A DNA stretch of 64,000 nucleotides from Pseudooceanicola sp050897975 (GTDB lineage Bacteria; Pseudomonadota; Alphaproteobacteria; Rhodobacterales; Rhodobacteraceae): positions 248,001 to 312,000 of the forward strand of contig NZ_JBPAXY010000005.1 in NCBI RefSeq assembly GCF_050897975.1, in the 5' to 3' direction. The notes beneath the pieces are model-generated. The model saw only the letters and a list, made by a program, of their open reading frames with translations. It did not search any database and was not told the origin of the DNA. This document shows, piece by piece, positions 16,063 to 24,711 of the stretch; position 1 is the stretch's first letter, and every line of letters starts with the position of its first letter. A program made the position numbers and the translations under genes.

Positions 16063-16075
16063 GGTTGTCAATATT

Positions 16076-16094
16076 AAGATTATGACTATAATTT
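16076..16094. promoter_or_regulatory. probable degenerate TetR operator 2
   Basis: AAGATTATGACTATAATTT shares GATTATGA with the first operator and again is followed by a TAAT half. It lies 14 bases downstream of operator 1 and 22 bases before the TetR start. Confidence 0.5.
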
Positions 16095-16115
16095 AAAGGG
16101 ACTGGAGGATCGCCC

Positions 16116-16649
16116 ATGCGACTGAACCGCGAAGACGCAGCGAAGAATCGGGACCGGGTGGTGCGCACCGCCAGCGAGATGTTTCGCGAAAACGGCTATG
16201 ACGGCACGGGGATCGCCGCGCTGATGAAGGCCGCCGGGCTGACGAACGGCGCCTTCTACAAGCAGTTCGACGACAAGGAGGCGCTGATCGCCGAGGCCAC
16301 CGCCGCCGGGCTGGCACAGAACGCCGCTGCCTGGGACCGGGCGATGGACGGGACGCAAGACCCGCTCGCGGCACTGGCCGACTGGTATCTGTCCGAGGCC
16401 CATCTGACCCAACGTGACAAGGGCTGCACCTATGCGGCGCTTGCCGCCGAGGCGCCACGTCATCAGGACGGTCTGCGAAAGGTGTTTGACGAGGGGCTCA
16501 GGGCCCATCTCGCACTGCTCGCAGACCGTGCCGATATCGATCAGGGTGAGGCGATCCGGCAAGTCTCCCGCCTGATCGGCGCGCTCATGCTGGCGCGCGC
16601 CGTGTCGAACCCAGAACTGGCGCAGGAGATTCTGGCGGCGAACACATAG
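16116..16649 (+). CDS. TetR-family repressor
   Basis: 177 residues. The N-terminal TetR HTH is at about residues 10-55 (TASEMFRENGYDGTGIAALM, GLTNGAFYKQFDDKEALI), and the C-terminal ligand domain is short and helical, as in the AcrR/YxaF group. It is divergent from the thiolase operon, with two related dyads in the gap, so it most likely represses that operon and itself. The AT-rich promoter region contrasts with the surrounding GC-rich coding DNA. Confidence 0.9.
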   Translation: MRLNREDAAKNRDRVVRTASEMFRENGYDGTGIAALMKAAGLTNGAFYKQFDDKEALIAEATAAGLAQNAAAWDRAMDGTQDPLAALADWYLSEAHLTQRDKGCTYAALAAEAPRHQDGLRKVFDEGLRAHLALLADRADIDQGEAIRQVSRLIGALMLARAVSNPELAQEILAANT

Positions 16650-16695
16650 GAGATCTAGCCGTGCGACGAGAGCGATGGCAGAACAGGACGGGCGA

Positions 16696-17190
16696 TCAGG
16701 GATCTTGCCCCGTTTCGCGTTGCAGCTCGATCAGCGCCTCGGCATTCGCGCCCACCCGCCCCAGAAGGTCGAAAAGCTGCGCCAGTTCCTCGGGGCTGAA
16801 GCCCGCCCGGATATGCTCTGCACGGCGGTCGCCGGCCTCGAGCATGCGGTCGTGAAAGACCCGCCCCGCTTCGGTCAGGCGCACGATGGTCGCGCGCCCC
16901 CGGCTGGCGGTCATCTCCATCGTCACCAGATCCCGCGCCTTCAGCAGCTTCAGCGCCCGGCTCGCCTGGGCCGCGTCCAGATCCGCAGAGCGCGCCGCAT
17001 CCCCCACCTTCAGTTCCGGGGTCTTGCCCAGCGCCAGAATCATCCGCCATTCCGGCAGGCCAATGCCGAAGGCCTCGCGGTAGAAGACGGCGGCAGAGCG
17101 GTTCAGCCTGTTGGCGACCCCGGTGATGCGGAAGGTCACCCCATGATCGAACAACAGCGGGATCTGATCCGTCTCTTCGGTGTCTTCCAT
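16696..17190 (-). CDS. MarR-family regulator
   Basis: 164 residues. The winged HTH core is at about 55-125 (DLDAAQASRALKLLKARDLV as recognition helix, then ASRGRATIVRLTEAG for the wing). It is convergent with the TetR gene and divergent from the IlvD-type dehydratase at 17378. The intergenic DNA carries a long inverted repeat at 17284-17320, so it probably controls the dehydratase/TRAP genes in response to their substrate or a related acid. Confidence 0.88.
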   Translation of the reverse strand: MEDTEETDQIPLLFDHGVTFRITGVANRLNRSAAVFYREAFGIGLPEWRMILALGKTPELKVGDAARSADLDAAQASRALKLLKARDLVTMEMTASRGRATIVRLTEAGRVFHDRMLEAGDRRAEHIRAGFSPEELAQLFDLLGRVGANAEALIELQRETGQDP

Positions 17191-17283
17191 CGTTCTGCCC
17201 TATCGTGCTTCTGACCGGCCACAGCCTACCCAGACCCGCGCCCCAATGCGATCCGCATCCGCTCTGGGACCGGACATTTTGGT

Positions 17284-17320
17284 ACGTATCTTTATGTTGA
17301 CACGTCATTAAAGGATACGT
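17284..17320. promoter_or_regulatory. probable MarR operator (inverted repeat)
   Basis: ACGTATCTTTATG (17284-17296) faces CATTAAAGGATACGT (17306-17320), an imperfect inverted repeat. A TTGACA hexamer at 17297-17302 lies between the arms and could be a -35 element for the dehydratase gene. The layout suits repression by the divergent MarR protein. Confidence 0.6.
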
Positions 17321-17377
17321 CAACTAAAAGAGCATCGGAGGAGATGCGACAATCACAGGCTTCAGAGGAGGACAGGC

Positions 17378-19078
17378 ATGGCCACGAAGGACGGGCGCAA
17401 CACGCGCCCCTTGCGCAGCAATTATGAGATCGGAAGCTCGTTCTGGGCGGTCCGTCGGGCGCAATGGCGCGCCATGGGACTGACCGACGAGGACATGGAG
17501 AAACCCAAGATCGCCGTCATCAACACCTCGTCGGAACTGGCGATCTGCTTCAACCACCTGGACCATGTGGCAGCGGTGGTGAAACAGGCGATCCGCGACG
17601 CTGGCGGCCTGCCCTTCGAGGTGCGCACCGCCGCGCCTTCGGACTTCATCCATTCGGCGGGCAACGCGGGCAAGTACATCCTGCCCTCGCGCGATCTGAT
17701 TACCAACGACATCGAGGTCCAGGTCGAGGGCGCACAGCTTGACGGCATGGTCTGCCTGGCCTCCTGCGACAAGACCGCGCCGGGGCAGCTGATGGCCGCT
17801 GCGCGGCTGGACATCCCCACCATCGTCGCCATCTGCGGCTATCAGGGCTCGGGCCATATCGGCCAGGAACACGTCGACATTGAAGAGGTCTTCCTGGGCG
17901 CCGGTCACCATGCCATGGGCGCCATCACGCTGGAGCGGCTGAAGGAGATGAGCGAGAAGGCCATCACCTCGTCCGGGGTCTGTTCCGGCATGGGCACGGC
18001 CAACTCGATGCACACCGTCTGCGAGGCCCTGGGCATGACCCTGCCCGGCCATGCCCCGGTGCGCGCCTCGGGGGGCGGGATGCTCGACAATGCCGCAGAG
18101 GCCGGAAAGCGCATCGTCGACATGGTCTGGGAAGACCTGCGCCCGCGCCAGATCCTGACCGAGGCGGCTTTCGAGAACGCCGTGCGCTCGGTCTTCGCGG
18201 TCAGCGGCTCGATCAACACGATCAAGCACCTTCAGGCCGTGGCCACCGAGGCCGACACCGATATCGACGTCTACGGCATGTATGAACGGCTGATGGACAG
18301 CTCTCCGGTCCTGGTGGCGGTGCGCCCGAACGGTGACAGCTCGATCGAAGAGTTCGACGACGGCGGCGGCGCGCGGGCGATCCTGAAGAACCTCGGGGCG
18401 CTGACCCGGACAGAGGCGATGACCGTCGCAGGCAAGACCCTGGGCGAAACGCTGGAGGGATGGCAGCCACCCACCGACACCGTGAAGACTGCCGAGGCGC
18501 CGCTATCGGACAAGCCGGCCATCGTGCTGGTCCGGGGCAACCTGGCCCCCGATACGGGCATCATCAAGCTGGGCCTGCGCTATGACCGCAAGCTGAAGGT
18601 CACCGGCCCGGCTGTCTGCTTCGACAACCCCATCGACGCCATCGAGGGGCTGAAGGCGGGCAAGGTCACGGCGGGCGACGTTCTGGTGCTGCGCGGGCTG
18701 GGTGTGCGCGGCGGGCCCGGCATGGGCATGGCCTCGCGCGTGGTCTTCGCCATCGAGGGCGCGGGCCTGGGCGAGGACGTGGCGGTGGTCACCGACGGCC
18801 AGCTGTCGGGGCTGGTCAACAAGGGCCTTGTGGTGGGCGAAGTGACGCCCGAGGCCCACGGCGGCGGTCCGCTGGGCCTGCTGCGCGACGGCGACCTGAT
18901 CACCATCGACGTGCTGGCCCGGCGGGTCGATGTCGATATGGACGACGCCGAGATGGAGGCCCGCCGCGCCGCCCTGCCCCCGGTGGGCCACTCGGGTCAG
19001 CGCGGCTGGCTGTCGATCTACGAAGGCGAGGTCGAGCCGCTGTCGCGCGGGGCGGTGCTGATCCCGCCGCGCGGCTGA
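17378..19078 (+). CDS. IlvD/Edd-family dehydratase (sugar-acid dehydratase type)
   Basis: 566 residues, the usual size. Cluster-ligand cysteines are seen in LAICFNHLDHV, CLASCDKTAPG and SSGVCSGMGTANSM; the C-terminal domain has VRGGPGMGMASR and VTDGQLSGL. The family (IlvD, Edd, sugar-acid dehydratases) eliminates water from 2,3-dihydroxy acids using an Fe-S cluster. The setting with its own MarR regulator and a TRAP transporter argues for catabolism of an imported dihydroxy or aldonic acid rather than branched-chain amino-acid synthesis. The exact substrate cannot be read from sequence. Confidence 0.9.
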   Translation: MATKDGRNTRPLRSNYEIGSSFWAVRRAQWRAMGLTDEDMEKPKIAVINTSSELAICFNHLDHVAAVVKQAIRDAGGLPFEVRTAAPSDFIHSAGNAGKYILPSRDLITNDIEVQVEGAQLDGMVCLASCDKTAPGQLMAAARLDIPTIVAICGYQGSGHIGQEHVDIEEVFLGAGHHAMGAITLERLKEMSEKAITSSGVCSGMGTANSMHTVCEALGMTLPGHAPVRASGGGMLDNAAEAGKRIVDMVWEDLRPRQILTEAAFENAVRSVFAVSGSINTIKHLQAVATEADTDIDVYGMYERLMDSSPVLVAVRPNGDSSIEEFDDGGGARAILKNLGALTRTEAMTVAGKTLGETLEGWQPPTDTVKTAEAPLSDKPAIVLVRGNLAPDTGIIKLGLRYDRKLKVTGPAVCFDNPIDAIEGLKAGKVTAGDVLVLRGLGVRGGPGMGMASRVVFAIEGAGLGEDVAVVTDGQLSGLVNKGLVVGEVTPEAHGGGPLGLLRDGDLITIDVLARRVDVDMDDAEMEARRAALPPVGHSGQRGWLSIYEGEVEPLSRGAVLIPPRG

Positions 19079-19246
19079 TCCGCTGTCGCGCGGCGGTCTG
19101 ATCCGTCGCGCGACAGTCCAAGACCGCCACCTTTTCCAAATCGCGAATGCATCTGTGCATCAATTACTGTGGTTTCGCGTGGAATGGCGCTTCTAGACTA
19201 TGACTTGTCAGGGGTCTGCGGACCCTCTGCACCTAGGGAGGAATTC

Positions 19247-20362
19247 ATGAAACAGACCATCATCGGGGCTGCCATCGCCGCAGCCCTGGCCTTGGGGGCC
19301 GTGCCGTCCCAGGCCAAGGAACTGATCTATGGCAGCTGGATGGGGGCCAATGCCTCGACCAATGCGATCTCGCTGCCCCACTACTTCGAGAAGGTGAAGG
19401 AGGCCACCGGAGGGGAGATCGAGTGGACCCTCGTGCCCGGCGGCCAACTGGCCACCGGCGCCGGGACCGTGGATGCCGTGGCGGGCAACCTGATCGACGC
19501 CGGCACCACCATGGCGCCCTACACGCCGCGTGAACTGCCGGCGACCAACGCCATCTTCACCCGCACCGTGGCGGGCAACGACGTGGTCGGCACGGCAGGC
19601 GCCATGAACGAGCTGATCCTGCTCAACTGCCCCGAGTGCAAGGCGGAGTACGAGCGCAACGACGCCGTGGCCTTTGGCGCCTACAACACCACCCCCTACC
19701 TGCTGATGTGCAAGCCCGAGGTCGCGACCGTTGCCGACCTGAGCGGCACCAAGGTGCGCGCCTCCGGCGGCGGCGTCGAGATCATGAAGATGGCCGGCGC
19801 CACGCCCGTGGCCATGAGCCCGGCCGAGGCCACCTCGGCCCTGGAACGCGGCGTGGTGGACTGCGTCATGGGCTCACTCGCCTGGCTGCGCAACTACGGC
19901 TACATGGACATCACCGAACACGTGATGGAATACCCCCTCGGCATGGCCGGTCCGCCGCTGCTGATGTACATGAACCGCGATGTCTGGAACGATCTGACCC
20001 CCGAACAGCGCAAGGCCCATATCGACAATGCGGCCGAGCTGGTCGCCGTGGGCACCATCACCGCCCAGATGGACATCGACGCCGAGGTCAAGGCCCTGGC
20101 GCTGGACGAAGGGATCACCTTCCACGAGGGCGGCGCCGACTTCGCCGACATCATGCAGCGCCGGGTGGACGAGCAGGAAGCCGCGATCATCGAGATGGCC
20201 ACCTCGGTGGGCGTTGACAATGCCGAGGCCCTGCTGGCCAAATACTCAGAACTGCTGGAGAAATGGGCCGCCATCTCCGAAGAGGTCGGGACCGACGTGG
20301 AGAAATTCACCGAGGCCCTGAACCGCGAGGTCTATTCTAAACTGGACCCCGAGGACCTCTGA
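19247..20362 (+). CDS. TRAP transporter substrate-binding protein (DctP type)
   Basis: 371 residues from the ATG at 19247, chosen for AGGGAGGA upstream and the signal peptide (MKQTIIGAAIAAALALGAVP). The family features are a type II periplasmic binding fold with GTKVRASGGGVEIMKMAGAT and SPAEATSALERGVVDCVMG, the region containing the carboxylate-binding arginine. It captures an organic acid and hands it to the DctQM membrane pair encoded next. Its place between two dehydratase systems suggests a hydroxy-acid ligand. Confidence 0.92.
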   Translation: MKQTIIGAAIAAALALGAVPSQAKELIYGSWMGANASTNAISLPHYFEKVKEATGGEIEWTLVPGGQLATGAGTVDAVAGNLIDAGTTMAPYTPRELPATNAIFTRTVAGNDVVGTAGAMNELILLNCPECKAEYERNDAVAFGAYNTTPYLLMCKPEVATVADLSGTKVRASGGGVEIMKMAGATPVAMSPAEATSALERGVVDCVMGSLAWLRNYGYMDITEHVMEYPLGMAGPPLLMYMNRDVWNDLTPEQRKAHIDNAAELVAVGTITAQMDIDAEVKALALDEGITFHEGGADFADIMQRRVDEQEAAIIEMATSVGVDNAEALLAKYSELLEKWAAISEEVGTDVEKFTEALNREVYSKLDPEDL

Positions 20363-20379
20363 ACATCCCCGGCCCATCC

Positions 20380-20410
20380 GTCACCGGGGGCCCGCGCGGC
20401 CTCCGGTGAC
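20380..20410 (+). other. intercistronic stem-loop between dctP-type and dctQ-type genes
   Basis: GTCACCGG (20380-20387) pairs with CCGGTGAC (20403-20410). There is no T-run, so it is more likely an mRNA-stabilising or processing hairpin than a terminator. The other TRAP operon of this window has a similar hairpin at the same place. Confidence 0.55.
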
Positions 20411-20443
20411 CCTTATCAGCTCTCTGCCCGAAAGCGCATCCCC

Positions 20444-20968
20444 ATGAAACAGCTCGACCGGGTTGCGAAAGCGACGACCGCCGTGGCCTGCATCTTCGTG
20501 ATCATCATGATGCTGCATGTCAGTGCCGATGTCGTCGCGCGCACCTTCTTTCACTCTCCCCTCATCGGTACGACCGAGATCGTGGCGGCCTACTACATGG
20601 TGGCCCTCGCCTTCCTGCCGATTGCCTGGATCTCGCGCCAGCGCGGCCACATCATCGTGGAACTGTTCACCTCGCATCTGCCCAAGCGCAAGCTGAAGGC
20701 GCTGGACGCCTTCGCCGGGGTGGTGACCCTGGCCTATGTCTGCCTCTTCGTCTGGAAGCTTTTCGAGATCGCCATCGAGAAGACGCATATCCGTGAGGCC
20801 TGGGAATCCGCCACCGGCTTCATCGAGATCTGGCCGTCGCGCTGGATCGTGCCCGCGGGCTTTCTCTTCATGGCCATCTACGTGCTGATCCAGACCTTCC
20901 GCGATGCCCGCGCCGCGATCACCGGCGAGATCCCCGAGGAAGACGAACGCCTGGAGGTGATGGAATGA
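20444..20968 (+). CDS. TRAP transporter small permease (DctQ type)
   Basis: 174 residues with four hydrophobic segments. The family stretch around LIGTTEIVAAYYMVALAFLP and a central SRQRGHIIVELF (the conserved-type arginine/histidine region) are seen. It forms the membrane complex with the DctM subunit. Its stop overlaps the DctM start by 4 bases (ATGA). Confidence 0.9.
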   Translation: MKQLDRVAKATTAVACIFVIIMMLHVSADVVARTFFHSPLIGTTEIVAAYYMVALAFLPIAWISRQRGHIIVELFTSHLPKRKLKALDAFAGVVTLAYVCLFVWKLFEIAIEKTHIREAWESATGFIEIWPSRWIVPAGFLFMAIYVLIQTFRDARAAITGEIPEEDERLEVME

Positions 20969-22281
20969 GCGCCCCCCTGATCGGTGCCCTGGGCCTTCTG
21001 GGCGTTCTCGTCCTGATCGCCATCCGCATCCCCATCGGCGTCTCGCTCGGCGTGGCCGCCGTGGTCGGCCTGACCGTGCTGCGCAACGAACGCGTGGCCA
21101 TGAACGTGATGGAACAGACCCCCTTCGAGGTCGCCGCCAGCTGGAGCCTGTCGGCCATCCCGATGTTCATCCTGATGGGCGCCATCGCCCACAACTCCGG
21201 CATATCCGTGGCCCTGTTCCGGGCCGCGCGCCTCTGGGCCTCGCGGCTGCCGGGCGGGCTGGCTGTGGCCACCAACCTGGCTTCGGCGGGCTTTGCCGCC
21301 GCGTCGGGCTCTTCCGTGGCCACGGCGGCCACCATGGGCCGGCTGGGCATTCCCGAGATGTTGCGCGCAGGCTACGACAAGGGGCTGGCGGCGGGCGTCG
21401 TCGCCTCGGCGGGCACCCTGGGCGCGCTGATCCCGCCCTCGATCATGTTCGTTATCTACGGCGTCTTCGCCGAGGTCTCGATCACCAAGCTGCTGGTCGC
21501 CGGGGTGCTGCCCGGGATCCTGACGGCAGCGGTCTACACGGCGATGATCATCATCCGCGCCAAGCTGGACCCCAAGATCGCGCCGCCGGTCACCGTCGAT
21601 CCCGAAGAGGGCACCCTGTGGCAGGCCCGCTGGAAATCCCTGCTGCCGGTCTGGCCGGTGCTGGTGCTGATCTTCGGCATCATCGGCGGGCTTTATGGCG
21701 GCATCTTCACCCCCACAGAGGCCGGGGCGGGCGGCGCCCTGTTGGCCTGCGCCATCGCGCTTTTCCAGCGCCGCCTGACGGGCCGGGTCCTGTGGACCTC
21801 GGTGATGGAGGCCGTAACCACCACCGCCTCGCTGCTGTTCGTGGCCTATGGGGCGGTGATGTTCACCAAGTTCCTGGCGCTGTCGGGCCTGCCGGTCTTC
21901 CTCGGCAACACGATCGAAAGCTGGCAGCTGTCGCCCTACATGCTGATCCTGGCGGCCTCGGTGATCTACCTGATCCTGGGCATGTTCCTGGATCCGATGG
22001 GCGTTCTGCTGCTGTCGCTGCCGGTGATGCAGCCGATGTTCGACGCCGTCGGCGCGGATCCGATCTGGGTCGGCGTGATCGTGGTGAAGTTCATCGAGAT
22101 CGGCCTTCTGACCCCGCCTGTGGGCTTCAACGTCTACGTGGTGAAATCCGTGGTCGGCGACGAGATCCCGCTGGGCCGGATCTTCCGCGGCGTGGGCTGG
22201 TTCCTGCTTTGCGAGGCGATCATCATGTTCCTTCTGGTGGTCTTCCCGCAGATCTCGCTGGTCCTGCCGAACGGGATGTAA
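20965..22281 (+). CDS. TRAP transporter large permease (DctM type)
   Basis: 438 residues, about 12 transmembrane helices. Family motifs include SAIPMFILMGAIAHNSGIS, SGSSVATAATMGRLGIPEM and LGALIPPSIMFVIYGVFAEV. It couples Na+ entry to uptake of the ligand delivered by the binding protein. Its 3' end overlaps the convergent LysR gene by 59 bases. Confidence 0.93.
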   Translation: MSAPLIGALGLLGVLVLIAIRIPIGVSLGVAAVVGLTVLRNERVAMNVMEQTPFEVAASWSLSAIPMFILMGAIAHNSGISVALFRAARLWASRLPGGLAVATNLASAGFAAASGSSVATAATMGRLGIPEMLRAGYDKGLAAGVVASAGTLGALIPPSIMFVIYGVFAEVSITKLLVAGVLPGILTAAVYTAMIIIRAKLDPKIAPPVTVDPEEGTLWQARWKSLLPVWPVLVLIFGIIGGLYGGIFTPTEAGAGGALLACAIALFQRRLTGRVLWTSVMEAVTTTASLLFVAYGAVMFTKFLALSGLPVFLGNTIESWQLSPYMLILAASVIYLILGMFLDPMGVLLLSLPVMQPMFDAVGADPIWVGVIVVKFIEIGLLTPPVGFNVYVVKSVVGDEIPLGRIFRGVGWFLLCEAIIMFLLVVFPQISLVLPNGM

Positions 22282-23221
22282 GAAGCGGGGCGGCCGCATC
22301 CCCGGCCGCCCCACCCTCTGCCGCGGCGCGATCCCAGGGCGCCACGGGTTGCACGGCATTGCGCAGCCAGTCGCACATGGCCACCACCAGCCGGTCCTGC
22401 GCCCGCGACACCGGCACCCAGGCCGACACCCAGAGATCCGGAATGGTGTAGTCCTCCAGCACGCGGTGCAGCGCGCCACGCGCCACGTAGGGCCGCGCCA
22501 GATAGTCGGCAACCACCGCCACGCCGAGGTCGGCCAGGGCCGCCTCGACCAGGACCTGGCTGTCGTTGACCGAGAAGTGAGAGTTGATCTCGACGCTGAC
22601 CGGCCCCTGCTTGCCCTCGAAGACCCAGTTCGACCCGATGGGGTGGAAGGTCAGGCAATCGTGGTTCAGCAGGTGGCGCGGATGGCTCAGCTCTCCTGCC
22701 CTGGCAAGATAGCCCGGCGAGGCCACGGTCGACCGCGGATAGGGGCAAAGCGGCGTCGCCTCGACATTGGGATAGGAGGTCGGGATCGCGCCGATGGCAA
22801 TGTCGAACCCCTCTTCCAGCGGATTGACCGAACGATCCATCAGCACGAGGTCGATACGGGCCTCTGGGTGGGCGGCCTGGAACTCGGTGATGATGCGCCC
22901 GAAATGCAGCACGCAAAGCGTTGTCGGGCACTTGATCCGCAGCGTGCCGGCCATGGGCGAGCCATGGGCACGCAGGTCGGCGAAGGCGTCGGTCACATCC
23001 GCCACGATCGCCATGAAACGCGGATGCACCTGTGTCCCGGTCTCGGTCAGCTCCAGCTTGCGGGTCGAGCGGATGAACAGCGGCGCGCCGATCTGGTCCT
23101 CCAGCCGGTTGATCTTCTTCGAGATCACCGAGGGCACGGTATCCAGGTTGCGGGCCGCAGCCGAGAAACTGCCCGCGCGCACCACCGCCAGGAAGGTGCG
23201 CATGTTGTCGATGGTATCCAT
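22223..23221 (-). CDS. LysR-family regulator
   Basis: 332 residues from the ATG at 23221, with GGAGAGGAGA upstream. The HTH is at residues 1-60 (FSAAARNLDTVPSVISKKIN), followed by a PBP-like effector domain. The C-terminal tail of about 25 residues (rich in Ala, Arg, Ser) lies in the overlap with dctM and may be unstructured. It is divergent from the FAD oxidoreductase/aconitase X operon with a 125-base gap, so control of that operon is likely. A T-N11-A element is not obvious to me in the gap. Confidence 0.88.
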   Translation of the reverse strand: MDTIDNMRTFLAVVRAGSFSAAARNLDTVPSVISKKINRLEDQIGAPLFIRSTRKLELTETGTQVHPRFMAIVADVTDAFADLRAHGSPMAGTLRIKCPTTLCVLHFGRIITEFQAAHPEARIDLVLMDRSVNPLEEGFDIAIGAIPTSYPNVEATPLCPYPRSTVASPGYLARAGELSHPRHLLNHDCLTFHPIGSNWVFEGKQGPVSVEINSHFSVNDSQVLVEAALADLGVAVVADYLARPYVARGALHRVLEDYTIPDLWVSAWVPVSRAQDRLVVAMCDWLRNAVQPVAPWDRAAAEGGAAGDAAAPLLTSRSAGPARSAGRPPEGT

Positions 23222-23346
23222 GGGGTCTCCTCTCCCGCCTCCAATGTCTTTCGCAATCCGCAAAAGGTAAAGACGTGAATCTGTTCTGTTTCCGAGGGTA
23301 ACAGGGTGCAACCCTCACCCCGACTACTGAGGGAGGAGCAACCGCC

Positions 23347-24693
23347 ATGAGCGATCAATTCAACACGGGCACCCGGATCGTCCGCCGCGATGCGGGCCGT
23401 CCCGTCGACCGGCTGACCACGGATATCTGCGTCGTCGGCGCCGGAATTTCGGGCGTCACCGCCGCGCTGGAGGCGGCCAAGCTGGGCCGCAAGGTGGTGC
23501 TGGTCGACAGCCAGCCCGCGCTTGGCGGCCAGGCCGTGAACTCGATCATCGCCACCTTCTGCGGGCTCTTTTCCAACGGCACCCATGGCTATCAGTTCAC
23601 CCATGGCATCGCCGACGATCTGCTGGCCTACCTGGAACGTCAGGACAAGGGCATCTTCTACCGCCACGGGCCGAACACCACCGTGGTCTATTACGACGAG
23701 GTGGCCCTTGGTCGCTGGGTCGAGGAAAGCATCCTGGCGGCGGGCATTACCGTCGTGCTGGGCGCCATGCTGAACGGCACCGAGGTCGAGGGCGGGCGGG
23801 TGACGCGCGGCCATTTCCTGACCCGCTACGGCGCGCTGGACGTGGATGCCACCGGCTGGGTCGATGCCTCGGGCGACGCGGCGCTGGTCTGGCAATCGGG
23901 CTTCGACTGTCGCGAGCCGGACAAGAATGGCGTCTTCGGCACCCAGATGGTGGTGATGGAAAACATCAACGAGGCCGCCCAGCCGACCCGCGACCTGATC
24001 GGCGCGCGGATGAAAGAGGTGGGCGACCGCTACGGGTTGCGCCGCCGCGAGGGGCTGGGCTTCACCATCCCCGGGCGCGGCATCGCCGCGATGAACATGA
24101 CCCATGTGGAAACCCCGCTGGAACCCGTCGCCGCCTCTGCCGCCGCGTTGGACGGCAAGGACCAGGCGATGCGCGCCGTGGATTTCCTGCGGGCCGAGTT
24201 CCCCGACTGCTTCGGCGAGGCGCGCATCCGCTCTTTCGGGCTGCCGGGCATCCGCCAGACCCGCTGGATCAAGGGCCGTCATCACCTGACGGTGGAAGAG
24301 ATCCGCGAAAGCCGGAAGTTCGAGGATGCCATCGGCCGCACCGCCTGGCCGATCGAGTTGCACGACCACGACGACGGGCATCACTGGATCGTCTTCGACA
24401 AGGACCACGTGCACTACGTGCCGCTTGGCAGCCTGGTGCCCGAGGCCTGCCACAACGTCGTCGCCGCCGGGCGCTGTATCGACGCCGACAGCGCCGCGCT
24501 GTCCTCGGTGCGCGTCATGGGCCCCTGCATCGCCATGGGCATGGCTGCGGCCCATGCGCTGGACCTTGCCGGCACCGGCAGCACCCATCAGATTGACATG
24601 GACGCCATGCGCGCGCGGGTCTCCGACAACGTCGAGCGCCAGCACTACCGCTGGGACGAGAAGGAGCTTGCCTCCGTCGCGACCAATTCCTGA
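23347..24693 (+). CDS. FAD-dependent oxidoreductase (FAD_oxidored family)
   Basis: 448 residues. The N-terminal dinucleotide-binding fold is DICVVGAGISGVTAALEAAK, followed by SQPALGGQAVNS. The last third has NVVAAGRCIDADSAALSSVR with MGPCIAMGMAAAHAL, a layout typical of the FAD_oxidored (PF12831-type) family often fused to or neighbouring sugar- and acid-degrading enzymes. It probably oxidises a hydroxy acid or an intermediate and passes electrons to an unknown acceptor. It begins an operon with two aconitase X subunits (18-base gap). Confidence 0.82.
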   Translation: MSDQFNTGTRIVRRDAGRPVDRLTTDICVVGAGISGVTAALEAAKLGRKVVLVDSQPALGGQAVNSIIATFCGLFSNGTHGYQFTHGIADDLLAYLERQDKGIFYRHGPNTTVVYYDEVALGRWVEESILAAGITVVLGAMLNGTEVEGGRVTRGHFLTRYGALDVDATGWVDASGDAALVWQSGFDCREPDKNGVFGTQMVVMENINEAAQPTRDLIGARMKEVGDRYGLRRREGLGFTIPGRGIAAMNMTHVETPLEPVAASAAALDGKDQAMRAVDFLRAEFPDCFGEARIRSFGLPGIRQTRWIKGRHHLTVEEIRESRKFEDAIGRTAWPIELHDHDDGHHWIVFDKDHVHYVPLGSLVPEACHNVVAAGRCIDADSAALSSVRVMGPCIAMGMAAAHALDLAGTGSTHQIDMDAMRARVSDNVERQHYRWDEKELASVATNS

Positions 24694-24711
24694 GGCAGGA
24701 GGAGAGGCAGG

